Made by a program: the position numbers and the translations under genes | Part shown: piece after piece, positions 6,678 to 13,184 of the stretch | How positions within the stretch are numbered: position 1 is the stretch's first letter | Layout of the letters: each line of letters starts with the position of its first letter | Notes under the pieces: generated by a model | The model's input: only the letters and a program-made list of their open reading frames with translations | The model's database searches: none | What the model was told of the DNA's origin: nothing | Assembly: GCA_022561735.1 (NCBI GenBank) | Contig: JADFQR010000008.1 | Location: 1-13,448 of the forward strand | Reading direction: 5' to 3' | Source: Chloroflexota bacterium | Lineage (GTDB): Bacteria > Chloroflexota > Dehalococcoidia > UBA1151 | DNA: 13,448 nt

Positions 6678-6691
6678 TTCCAAAGTAAAGA

Positions 6692-7078
6692 ATGCCGAGA
6701 AGAGTTCGCACGCGACGTCGTGAGAGAAAGTTCGTCCCTCAGGGGCACGCTTTCATTTCCGCCACGTTCAACAACACCATCGTGACATTGACCGAGCCTA
6801 ACGGCGACGTTCTTTCATGGGCGAGCGCCGGGACCGTCGGGTTCCGAGGCTCACGTAAGGGAACCGCATTCGCAGCGCAGCGCGCCGGTGAGGCCGCCGC
6901 CCGCAAGGCGATGGACCACGGACTGCGCACCGTTGATGTGATGGTCAAGGGCCCGGGATCCGGCCGAGAAGCGGCGATCCGGTCTTTGCAGTCCACTGGT
7001 CTGCGCATCACGAGCATTAAAGACGTAACGCCGGTACCCCATAACGGATGCCGGCCGCCGAAGAAACGCCGGGTTTAG
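6692..7078 (+). CDS. rpsK: 30S ribosomal protein S11
   Basis: S11 binds 16S rRNA at the platform near the E site and the Shine-Dalgarno helix. The 128-residue product has a basic arm ([18 protein letters not shown]), then the signature [40 protein letters not shown] and the C-terminal [14 protein letters not shown] follow. Length is normal. The ATG at 6692 is the only possible start, as TAA is in frame just before it. The adjacent purines (GTAAAG) are a poor ribosome site, and GGAGG further up is inside a hairpin, so translation may be controlled. Confidence 0.97.
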   Translation: MPRRVRTRRRERKFVPQGHAFISATFNNTIVTLTEPNGDVLSWASAGTVGFRGSRKGTAFAAQRAGEAAARKAMDHGLRTVDVMVKGPGSGREAAIRSLQSTGLRITSIKDVTPVPHNGCRPPKKRRV

Positions 7079-7093
7079 CCCCCGGCGGCGCCG

Positions 7094-7186
7094 AGCGTTC
7101 CATCGTGACGATGGCGCGCTTTCAAAGGCAGGGCCTGGAATTCACCGTTCACATCCGGCTCCGCCCCAGCACGCCCATACAGGGCG
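7094..7186 (+). promoter_or_regulatory. Hairpin-containing leader upstream of rpsD
   Basis: The 128-base rpsK-rpsD gap contains CCATCG/CGATGG (7100-7105 with 7109-7114, loop TGA). An outer AGCG/CGCT (7094-7097 with 7117-7120) extends it across a 2x2 internal loop. A second stem is CGCCC/GGGCG (7172-7176 with 7182-7186, loop ATACA). TTTC follows the first structure but is too short for a clear terminator. S4 autoregulates the alpha operon in E. coli and its own gene in Bacillus subtilis, so a control element in front of rpsD would fit; this is inference. Confidence 0.4.
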
Positions 7187-7206
7187 AAAGGATTCATCAG
7201 GCTTAA

Positions 7207-7851
7207 ATGGCGAGGTATAACGGCCCGGTTTGCAGGCTTTGCAGGCGGGTGGGAGAGAAGCTTTTCCTCAAGGGTGAGCGCTGCTACACGCCGCGCTGCG
7301 CCGTAGACAAGCGCAGGTCGCCCCCGGGCGAGCAGGCCGCCAACGCAGGATTCCAGCGACGCCGCAGGATTTCAGAACACGGCACGCAGCTGCGGGAGAA
7401 ACAAAAGGCTCGATACACGTATGGCACGCTCGAGCGCCAGTTCCGCAACTACATGAAAGAGGCGTCACGTTCCTCCGGTGTAACCGGTGAGCGGTTGATG
7501 CAACTCCTTGAACGAAGGCTGGACAATGTCGTGTACCGGCTCGCCTTTGGCGATTCCCGGAGCCAGGCGCGGCAACTGGTCAATCACGGTCACCTCCAGG
7601 TGAACGGGCGGCGGGTGGACATCCCTTCGTTCCTGGTGAAACCCGGAGATGTGATCTCCTGGCGTGAGCAGTCACGTTCCAATCAATTCTTTAAGACGAT
7701 GAAAGAGACCTTGCCAAAGCGCTCGGTTCCAGGCTGGCTACAGCTGAACGCCGAGAACGCCACAGGCACGGTCGCAGCGCTGCCCGACCCGTCCGAGATC
7801 GACACCAAAGTCGACACCCGGATGATCGTCGAGTTCTACTCCAGGCGCTAA
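7207..7851 (+). CDS. rpsD: 30S ribosomal protein S4, zinc-binding form
   Basis: S4 nucleates 30S assembly on the 5' domain of 16S rRNA and is a translational repressor in several bacteria. The 214-residue product has N-terminal cysteines C9, C12, C26 and C31 in CX2CX13CX4C spacing, the zinc-containing (C+) type. The long helical domain follows (about 35-100). The S4 RNA-binding fold is at about 103-167 (ERLDNVVYRLAFGDSRSQARQLVNHGH, VNGRRVDIPSFLVKPGD). The C-terminus around VEFYSRR is canonical. The ATG at 7207 has an AGG five bases upstream. A 12-base gap separates it from rpoA. Confidence 0.97.
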   Translation: MARYNGPVCRLCRRVGEKLFLKGERCYTPRCAVDKRRSPPGEQAANAGFQRRRRISEHGTQLREKQKARYTYGTLERQFRNYMKEASRSSGVTGERLMQLLERRLDNVVYRLAFGDSRSQARQLVNHGHLQVNGRRVDIPSFLVKPGDVISWREQSRSNQFFKTMKETLPKRSVPGWLQLNAENATGTVAALPDPSEIDTKVDTRMIVEFYSRR

Positions 7852-7863
7852 GGGGTCTCCTCG

Positions 7864-8934
7864 ATGCTGGACAATCTGTACTCGCTTCCGACAACCGAAG
7901 AGCTTCAACCCCCGGCTCCCGAGATCCCGCCGCTCGCCATCACGATCATCGAGATGGACGACACCTACGGGAAGTTCTCGGCTGAGCCTCTTGAGCGGGG
8001 TTGGGCGACAACGCTCGGCAACTCTCTCCGGCGCGTGCTTTTGAGCTCGCTGCCCGGTACGGCCGTTTCCTGGGTAAAGATCGACGGGGTGCTCCACGAG
8101 TACTCCACGATGCCCCATGTGAAGGAAGAGGTCACCGAGCTCTTGATGAACATCAAGAGCATGCGTCTCCGATCGCTCGCCGATCGCCCGGGCCGTCTAC
8201 GGCTTGAGGTGGACGGTGAAGGTGAGGTGAGGGCCGGTGATGTCATGGCGTCATCGGATTTCGAGATCGTCAACCCGGAGCTTCACCTCATGTCGCTTGA
8301 CTCGCCAGAAGCGCGCGTCTCGATCGAGATGAATGTCGAGCAGGGCACGGGCTACGTTCCCGCCGCACACGAGACCGGCCTTCCGATCGGCGTGCTCCCG
8401 GTGGACGCCGTGTTCACGCCGGTACGCAAGTCCGGCTTCAAAGTAGAGGCCACACGGGTCGGCCAGAAAACCGATCTTGAACGGCTGGTGATCGAAGTAT
8501 GGACCGACGCCACGCTGACGCCGATGGAGGCGATACGCGCCGCCGCGTCACAGCTGATTGACAGGTTCCACCTCTTCGCTCATCTGGAAATAGAGCCGGG
8601 GCCGGACGCACCACAGGCCGGAGACGTAGATCCCGGGATCTACACCACGCCCGTGGAGACGCTTGACCTCTCAGCGCGCACCCTCAACTGCCTCAAGCGA
8701 GCCGGGATCCACCGGGTTGGTGAAGTGCTTGAGATGCCGCGCCGGGACCTGCTCAAGATCAGGAACTTCGGCCAGAAGTCTCTCGACGAGCTGTATGAAC
8801 GGCTTGAGGAAAAGGGGTTCTGGTCACCTGAAGGGACTACCGAGGACACGGAAACGTCTGAGGAGGCCTCCGGTGAAGAGAGCCAGGAAGAGATCGTCAC
8901 GGTAAGCGCCGGGGAGACGGAAGATGAGGCATAA
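7864..8934 (+). CDS. rpoA: DNA-directed RNA polymerase subunit alpha
   Basis: Alpha dimerises to scaffold beta and beta', and its C-terminal domain contacts UP-element DNA and activators. In the N-terminal domain (about residues 26-242), LERGWATTLGNSLRRVLLSSLPG is the signature. After a short linker, the C-terminal domain (about 262-320) has SARTLNCLKRAGIHRVGE and IRNFGQKSLDEL. R272 and N275 align with the DNA-contacting R265 and N268 of E. coli. At 356 residues it exceeds E. coli alpha (329). About 20 Pro/Glu-containing residues are added at the N-terminus, and residues 321-356 form a tail with 14 acidic and no basic residues. The ATG has AAGGGG eight bases upstream. Its end overlaps rplQ by 11 bases. 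Confidence 0.97.
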   Translation: MLDNLYSLPTTEELQPPAPEIPPLAITIIEMDDTYGKFSAEPLERGWATTLGNSLRRVLLSSLPGTAVSWVKIDGVLHEYSTMPHVKEEVTELLMNIKSMRLRSLADRPGRLRLEVDGEGEVRAGDVMASSDFEIVNPELHLMSLDSPEARVSIEMNVEQGTGYVPAAHETGLPIGVLPVDAVFTPVRKSGFKVEATRVGQKTDLERLVIEVWTDATLTPMEAIRAAASQLIDRFHLFAHLEIEPGPDAPQAGDVDPGIYTTPVETLDLSARTLNCLKRAGIHRVGEVLEMPRRDLLKIRNFGQKSLDELYERLEEKGFWSPEGTTEDTETSEEASGEESQEEIVTVSAGETEDEA

Positions 8935-9277
8935 GGTCTCGGGCCGGGCGTTTGGACGTCCCGGCCACATCCGGCGTGCCATGTTTCGCAGCATGGTGAC
9001 CGACCTGCTTCGCCACGGTCGTATCAAGACGACGCTGCAGAAGGCCAAGGAGTCACGAATCTTTGCCGAGCGCATGATCACGCACGGCAAAAACGGTTCG
9101 CTCCACTCTCGCAGGCAGGCAGCGGCCTTCATTACAGACTCGTCTGTCGTGAAGCGGTTGTTTGACGAGATCGCACCGGAGTTCAAGGACCGCCAGGGCG
9201 GTTACACCCGCGTGATCAGGCTCGGCCCGCGCAAGGGTGATGGCGCCGAGATGGTCATCCTGGAACTGGTTTCCTAG
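8924..9277 (+). CDS. rplQ: 50S ribosomal protein L17
   Basis: L17 lies at the 50S surface near the exit tunnel. The 117-residue product starts MRHKVSGRAFGRPGHIRRAMFRSMVTDLL and includes HGRIKTTLQKAKESRIFAERMIT, the family signature. It ends GGYTRVIRLGPRKGDGAEMVILEL. Length matches the short bacterial form. The ATG lies inside the acidic tail codons of rpoA, with GGGGAG seven bases upstream, so the two are likely translationally coupled. This ends the alpha-type group rpsM-rpsK-rpsD-rpoA-rplQ and is followed by a strong hairpin before truA. Confidence 0.97.
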   Translation: MRHKVSGRAFGRPGHIRRAMFRSMVTDLLRHGRIKTTLQKAKESRIFAERMITHGKNGSLHSRRQAAAFITDSSVVKRLFDEIAPEFKDRQGGYTRVIRLGPRKGDGAEMVILELVS

Positions 9278-9287
9278 CCCGGACCCA

Positions 9288-9331
9288 AAGCCCCCGGCAA
9301 TCCCCGAGTTTTCAGGGGCAATCGGGGGCTT
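9288..9331 (+). terminator. Strong hairpin between rplQ and truA, possible attenuator
   Basis: AAGCCCCCG (9288-9296) pairs perfectly with CGGGGGCTT (9323-9331). An inner CCCC/GGGG stem (9302-9305 with 9315-9318) lies across a small internal loop. The right arm is followed by CAGATTTAT, not a clean T-run, so it could be a partial terminator, a pause, or an mRNA-stabilising 3' end for the alpha-type transcript. It ends 13 bases before the truA ATG. Confidence 0.55.
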
Positions 9332-9344
9332 CAGATTTATCGAT

Positions 9345-10121
9345 ATGCGTATCGGGCTCGTAATTGAATATGACGGCACCGACCTGCATGGTTCACAGTT
9401 GCAGGCCCGGGTCCGGACAGTACAGGGAGAGATTGAAGCCGTCTTGCCGACGGTATTTGGGAGGCCGGTCCGGCTCAGCCTGGCCAGTCGCACAGATGCG
9501 GGCGTGCATGGGACGGGCCAGGTGGGCGCGTTCAATGTTGAGACAAACCTGGACGACCAGAAGATCCGGGACGCGCTGAATCATTACCTCCCTGACGATG
9601 TCGCAATCGTCTGCGCCTCCCGGGTTGCAGATGTTTTTGACCCGAGACGGGATGCTACGAGCAGGGAGTACAGATACACATTCAAAGATCGGCACGCTCG
9701 TTCGCCGTTTGCCCGGCACCGGACGGCACACGTCCGGCACCGGTTGAACGAGAAGGCGATGGACGAGGCCGCCGCCCGCCTGAAGGGTGAACACGATTTC
9801 GCGGCGTTTGCCGGTCCGGCAACTCCGACGGACGCGATCACCGTCAGGCGCGTGGAGCACACACAGGTCAACCGTGACGGTGACGAGGTCAAGTTCGATA
9901 TCCGCGGAAATGCGTTCTTGCACCAGCAGGTACGGCGCATAGCGGGCGCTCTCGTCCGTGTGGGCCGCGATCAGATGGACTGCGATCAGTTCCAGGCGTT
10001 GATCGACCAGGCCGAACGTGGGCGAGCTAAAGACCTCGCCCCGGCACGCGGACTGTGTTTGACGAAGGTAAACTATCCAGGCGCAGATTTAAGCGGACTT
10101 CCCCGCGCCTCCAGAGATTGA
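9345..10121 (+). CDS. truA: tRNA pseudouridine(38-40) synthase TruA
   Basis: TruA isomerises uridines 38-40 of the anticodon stem-loop to pseudouridine. From ATG at 9345 the protein has 258 residues (E. coli 270). It starts MRIGLVIEYDGTDLHGSQLQ, where relatives usually have an aromatic residue (HGWQ or HGFQ) in place of HGSQ. The catalytic motif is LASRTDAGVHGTGQVGAF with D51, and Y109 (SREYRYTF) matches the stacking tyrosine. FAGPATPTDAITVRRV, FLHQQVRRIAGALVRVG and LAPARGLCL are family blocks. An in-frame ATG at 9237 lies within rplQ and is rejected. No clear ribosome site precedes 9345. A truA gene between rplQ and rplM is common in Gram-positives. Confidence 0.94.
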   Translation: MRIGLVIEYDGTDLHGSQLQARVRTVQGEIEAVLPTVFGRPVRLSLASRTDAGVHGTGQVGAFNVETNLDDQKIRDALNHYLPDDVAIVCASRVADVFDPRRDATSREYRYTFKDRHARSPFARHRTAHVRHRLNEKAMDEAAARLKGEHDFAAFAGPATPTDAITVRRVEHTQVNRDGDEVKFDIRGNAFLHQQVRRIAGALVRVGRDQMDCDQFQALIDQAERGRAKDLAPARGLCLTKVNYPGADLSGLPRASRD

Positions 10122-10132
10122 GCAACATTCAG

Positions 10133-10594
10133 ATGGTCACAAGGCTTAAGCCCTACAACCCGAGCGCCTCCGACCTTGAGGCTGACTGGCACGTAATCGA
10201 TGCCGATGGCCAGGTACTTGGCCGTTTCACGACGAAGATCGCCGTATTGCTGATGGGCAAGCACAAGCCGGAATACGTTCCGCACTTGCTGAGCGGTGAT
10301 TTCGTCGTCGTGATTAACGCCGAGAAGGTGAAGATCACCGGCAACAAGTCGACGCAGAAAGAGTACCTGAGGCACAGCCAGTACCCGGGTAATTTGAAGC
10401 GAATACCGTACGAGAGGATGCAGGAACGCCATCCAGATCGGATCATCCAGCACGCCGTAAAAGGGATGCTGCCGAAGACGAAACTGGGCGCCCGGATGTT
10501 GTCCCGGCTTAAGATCTATGCCGGACCGGAACACCCGCACGAGGCACAGATCACAGGCGCCGAAAAAGCGCGCTCCAAAAAAGGGGATGCCTAG
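10133..10594 (+). CDS. rplM: 50S ribosomal protein L13
   Basis: L13 is an early-assembling 50S protein. From ATG at 10133 the product has 153 residues. It begins MVTRLKPYNPSASDLEADWHVIDADGQVLGRF, followed by HKPEYVPHLLSGDFVVVINAEKVKITGNK, the family hallmark. Further blocks are GMLPKTKLGARMLSRLKIYAGPEHPHEAQ. The frame is open to 10055, inside truA, but the extra residues resemble no L13; a TTG at 10118 is another less likely start. It lies 11 bases after truA and immediately before rpsI (no gap between TAG and TTG). The C-terminal KARSKKGDA is a normal basic tail. Confidence 0.95.
   Translation: MVTRLKPYNPSASDLEADWHVIDADGQVLGRFTTKIAVLLMGKHKPEYVPHLLSGDFVVVINAEKVKITGNKSTQKEYLRHSQYPGNLKRIPYERMQERHPDRIIQHAVKGMLPKTKLGARMLSRLKIYAGPEHPHEAQITGAEKARSKKGDA
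10581..10586 (+). promoter_or_regulatory. Ribosome binding site deciding the TTG start of rpsI
   Basis: AAGGGG, eight bases before the TTG at 10595 and inside the end of rplM. There is no ATG before the conserved YYYGTGRRKSAVARV segment, so the TTG must be used. Confidence 0.6.
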
Positions 10595-10993
10595 TTGACC
10601 ACGGAACAGCATTACTACTACGGCACGGGACGCCGAAAGAGCGCAGTCGCGCGTGTTCGCCTTTACGCGACGCCGGGCGGCATCACGGTCAACGGCCGGC
10701 CCGCCGAAGAGGCACTCCCAGCTGAGAAGATGATTCACGAGGCCACCGCACCGCTGCGCGCCTGTGATCTGCTGAACAATGTCACCGTTGTCGCCAAGAT
10801 ATCTGGCGGCGGCACATCCGGCCAATCAGGAGCGCTGGCGCACGGCATCGCACGAGCGCTCCTGGTCATGGACCCGAACCTGCGCGCTCCCCTGCGCGCC
10901 GGCGGACACCTGACGCGGGATGCCCGGGTCAAGGAGAGCAAGAAGTACGGCCTGAAGAAGGCCCGCAAGGCGCCGCAGTACACCAAGCGGTAA
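10595..10993 (+). CDS. rpsI: 30S ribosomal protein S9
   Basis: S9 is a 30S head protein whose C-terminal tail reaches the P-site tRNA anticodon. The 132-residue product starts MTTEQHYYYGTGRRKSAVARVRLY. It has the SGGGTSGQSGALAHGIARAL block, and ends LTRDARVKESKKYGLKKARKAPQYTKR, the universal basic tail. Length is normal. It starts with TTG directly after the rplM TAG; L13-S9 is a near-universal gene pair, and coupling is likely. It is the last gene of the + strand block and is followed by a strong hairpin. Confidence 0.97.
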   Translation: MTTEQHYYYGTGRRKSAVARVRLYATPGGITVNGRPAEEALPAEKMIHEATAPLRACDLLNNVTVVAKISGGGTSGQSGALAHGIARALLVMDPNLRAPLRAGGHLTRDARVKESKKYGLKKARKAPQYTKR

Positions 10994-11023
10994 GCCGGCC
11001 TTTGGCGCTCCTGCCATGAAGAC

Positions 11024-11051
11024 AACACCCCCGGTCCATTCCGGGGGTGTT
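11024..11051. terminator. Bidirectional terminator between rpsI and prmC
   Basis: AACACCCCCGG (11024-11034) and CCGGGGGTGTT (11041-11051) form a perfect 11-bp stem around TCCATT. On the + strand the right arm ends in TGTTTC; on the - strand it ends in TGTTGTC. It lies between convergent genes, 30 bases after rpsI, and is suited to stop transcripts from both sides. T-runs are short, so efficiency on each side is uncertain. The remaining 75 bases before the prmC stop contain a 5-bp GGTCC/GGACC repeat (11096-11100 with 11113-11117) and nothing else I can name. Confidence 0.8.
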
Positions 11052-11126
11052 TCGCGCTCGGGATTTCGTACTCGGAACACCCGCCTCGTCGCCCCGGTCC
11101 AGATCCGGCACCGGACCACAACGGTG

Positions 11127-12002
11127 TCAGTGGAGCTCTGCCGCCACGCAGCGTTCCAGCCGGGCGAGGTCGAGTTCAATCCACACCCTGGCAGCCGGTA
11201 ACGCCGCGGCGATGGCCTCCGCAGCGCCGTCCGCCGTCAACGGGTCCACCTCGAACAGTGCAAGCGACCCTGCGCTATCCATGATGTCCGGAAGCATCAG
11301 CGCGAAACGACGGATCACGTCAAGCCCGTCCTTCCCGCCAAGCAGCGCCAGCTCCGGCTCCCGGCGCACCTCCTCCTCGGCCCGGGCCAGCGTGTCTGGC
11401 CGCACATATGGAAGGTTGGCGGTGACGATCTGGTATCGACGGCCCTTCAACGGCCCGGCAAGGTCACCCTCAAAAAACTCGATGCGGTCCGTGACACACA
11501 TCCGCCGGGCGTTTGACCGCGCCACCTCTAATGCCTGTGGCGACAGATCGACTGCATCGACAAAAGAACCGTTGATCTCAGACGCCAGTGTGACCGCAAT
11601 CGCTCCACTGCCCGTCCCGATGTCTGCGATCCGGAGGCCGGTCTCGAGGTCGCTATTGGCGGTCGCCCAACGGAGCGCCAGTTCGACCAGGAGTTCCGTC
11701 TCCGGCCGCGGGATCAACACGTCCGGCGTGACGGCAAACTCGCGACCGTAAAAACCGCGTCTGCCGGTTATGTACGCGAGAGGTTCCCGGTCCGCACGAC
11801 GCCCGGCCAGCCGGTCGAGCGCCGTTTCAGCCTCCAACGGCACGGGATCGTTTAGCCCGGCGAACATCCGGGCCGCGTCGATCCCCAGGGCGTGTTGCAG
11901 GAGAAGCTCTGCCTCGAGCCTGTGCTCATGGATACCGGCGATGCTGAGCCGAGCGCGCGTCCGTTCCAGCAGTTCGCGCACGGAGCCGCCGGATTCGGCC
12001 AC
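11127..12002 (-). CDS. prmC: Release factor glutamine methyltransferase PrmC (HemK)
   Basis: PrmC methylates the glutamine of the GGQ motif in peptide release factors RF1 and RF2 using S-adenosylmethionine. The 291-residue product has the N-terminal helical domain (about 1-85), with LAYITGRRGFYGREF before IPRPETELL. The methyltransferase fold follows, with ADIGTGSGAIAV (residues 126-137) as the SAM site and ANLPYV (185-190) as the catalytic (N)PPY motif. Leucine replaces the first proline there, a substitution I recall as common in the family. EPELALLGGKDGLDVIR is also diagnostic. It starts with GTG eight bases after the prfA stop with only a weak GGA before it. The pairing with prfA supports the function. 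Confidence 0.94.
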   Translation of the reverse strand: MAESGGSVRELLERTRARLSIAGIHEHRLEAELLLQHALGIDAARMFAGLNDPVPLEAETALDRLAGRRADREPLAYITGRRGFYGREFAVTPDVLIPRPETELLVELALRWATANSDLETGLRIADIGTGSGAIAVTLASEINGSFVDAVDLSPQALEVARSNARRMCVTDRIEFFEGDLAGPLKGRRYQIVTANLPYVRPDTLARAEEEVRREPELALLGGKDGLDVIRRFALMLPDIMDSAGSLALFEVDPLTADGAAEAIAAALPAARVWIELDLARLERCVAAELH

Positions 12003-12010
12003 GGCGTCCG

Positions 12011-13099
12011 TCAGTCTCCGACGCCGACCGCCGCCAGCTTGCGGGCCTGCTCGTCCCTGAGCAGGGCGTCGACGAACTCGTCCAGGTCACCCTCGAGAAA
12101 TCGTTGCAGGTTGTGGCTGGTCATGTTGATACGGTGATCGGTGACACGGCTCTGCGGGAAGTTATAAGTCCGTATCTTCTCGGACCGGTCCCCGGTGCCA
12201 ACCTGCGCCCTGCGGTCTCCGGCGATCGCCTCCTGCTGCTCACGCAGTTGCAGATCCCACAGCCGAGCGCTCAACACGTTCATCGCGTGCTGGCGGTTCT
12301 GAAGCTGAGAGCGCTCTTTCTGAGACGTAACTACTAGCCCGGTCGCGAGGTGGGTCATGCGCACAGCCGTGGCGACTTTGTTCACGTTCTGACCACCGGC
12401 GCCACCGGAGTGGTAGATATCGATGCGGATATCTTCCGGCTTGATATCGATCTCCAGCTCGTCAGGCTTCGGCAGTACTGCCACGGTCGCCGTGGAGGTG
12501 TGGACGCGGCCCTGAGACTCGGTAGCGGGAACACGCTGGACGCGGTGTACACCGCTTTCGTACTTCAACCGGTTAAATGCGCCCGGTCCCTGGACCTCAA
12601 AGATCACTTCCTTGACGCCGCCTATGCCGGTCTCACTGATATCGACCAGTGTGACCTTACAGCGGATCGACTCGGCGTAACGCTGGTACATCCGGTAGAG
12701 CTCGGCTGCGAACAGGCCGGCCTCGTCTCCACCCGCTCCGGCCCGGATTTCCACGATCGCGTCCGCCTCGGCGGTCTCATCACGGGGCAGCAGAGCCAGC
12801 TCCAGTTCCCCGGTCAGGTGGACCTCCTCCGCCTCAAGCCGCTGGACCTCCTCACGCGCCATCGCCGCCAGATCAGCGTCCGCCTCGCCGGACAGCATCT
12901 CCCTGGCGCCTTCAAGTTCATCCGCCACCCGGCCGTGCCGCCCGGCAAGCTCCACGATGACCTGGAGTTGGGAGTACTCCTTGCCGAGCCGCCGGATAGC
13001 GTTGGGATCGGTCGCGATAGCCTGGTCGGACATCTCGCGTTCGACTTCGGAGTGACGATCTACGATCGCCTTTATCTTTTCAAGAGTAGATTCCAGCAC
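12011..13099 (-). CDS. prfA: Peptide chain release factor 1
   Basis: RF1 reads UAA and UAG stop codons and triggers peptide release. The 362-residue product has the coiled N-terminal domain (about 1-105) and EIRAGAGGDEAGLFAAELYRMY. The anticodon-like tripeptide PAT (191-193, in RVPATESQGRVHTSTATVAVLP) marks RF1 rather than RF2, which has SPF. The GGQ loop is at 235-237 (SGGAGGQNVNKV), and its Q237 is the substrate of PrmC, encoded just downstream. RTYNFPQSRVTDHRI is canonical. Length equals the usual 355-362. The GTG start at 13099 gives the normal N-terminus but has no visible ribosome site; a GATACT box lies eight bases upstream. Confidence 0.96.
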   Translation of the reverse strand: MLESTLEKIKAIVDRHSEVEREMSDQAIATDPNAIRRLGKEYSQLQVIVELAGRHGRVADELEGAREMLSGEADADLAAMAREEVQRLEAEEVHLTGELELALLPRDETAEADAIVEIRAGAGGDEAGLFAAELYRMYQRYAESIRCKVTLVDISETGIGGVKEVIFEVQGPGAFNRLKYESGVHRVQRVPATESQGRVHTSTATVAVLPKPDELEIDIKPEDIRIDIYHSGGAGGQNVNKVATAVRMTHLATGLVVTSQKERSQLQNRQHAMNVLSARLWDLQLREQQEAIAGDRRAQVGTGDRSEKIRTYNFPQSRVTDHRINMTSHNLQRFLEGDLDEFVDALLRDEQARKLAAVGVGD

Positions 13100-13107
13100 G
13101 GATTCAG

Positions 13108-13113
13108 AGTATC
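13108..13113 (-). promoter_or_regulatory. Possible -10 box directly before prfA
   Basis: On the - strand GATACT (four of six matches to TATAAT) ends eight bases before the prfA GTG, with no Shine-Dalgarno in between and no clear -35. The placement would suit a leaderless transcript. Weak evidence. Confidence 0.2.
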
Positions 13114-13184
13114 ACGGGGTAGTGCGGTTCCCGAATTGGAGGAGCCTCATTGGCCGTCGTCATCGCGCCGGCGCGCCAGCGCCG

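Noticed and set aside
5650..6711. 353-codon open frame on the - strand across map, infA, rpmJ, rpsM and into rpsK
   Set aside because: It crosses five certain genes and their gaps, has no recognisable motif, and is expected from GC-rich DNA with few stops.
9237..9344. Upstream ATG extension of truA by 36 codons
   Set aside because: It lies inside rplQ and the strong hairpin; the translated part is unlike TruA, whose conserved start is MRIGLVIEYDGT at 9345.
10055..10132. Upstream extension of rplM by 26 codons
   Set aside because: It overlaps the end of truA and encodes no L13-like sequence; L13 homology begins just after the ATG at 10133.
11047..11751. 234-codon + strand open frame opposite prmC
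   Set aside because: A Ser/Arg/Ala-rich translation typical of a shadow frame, opposite a well-supported methyltransferase.
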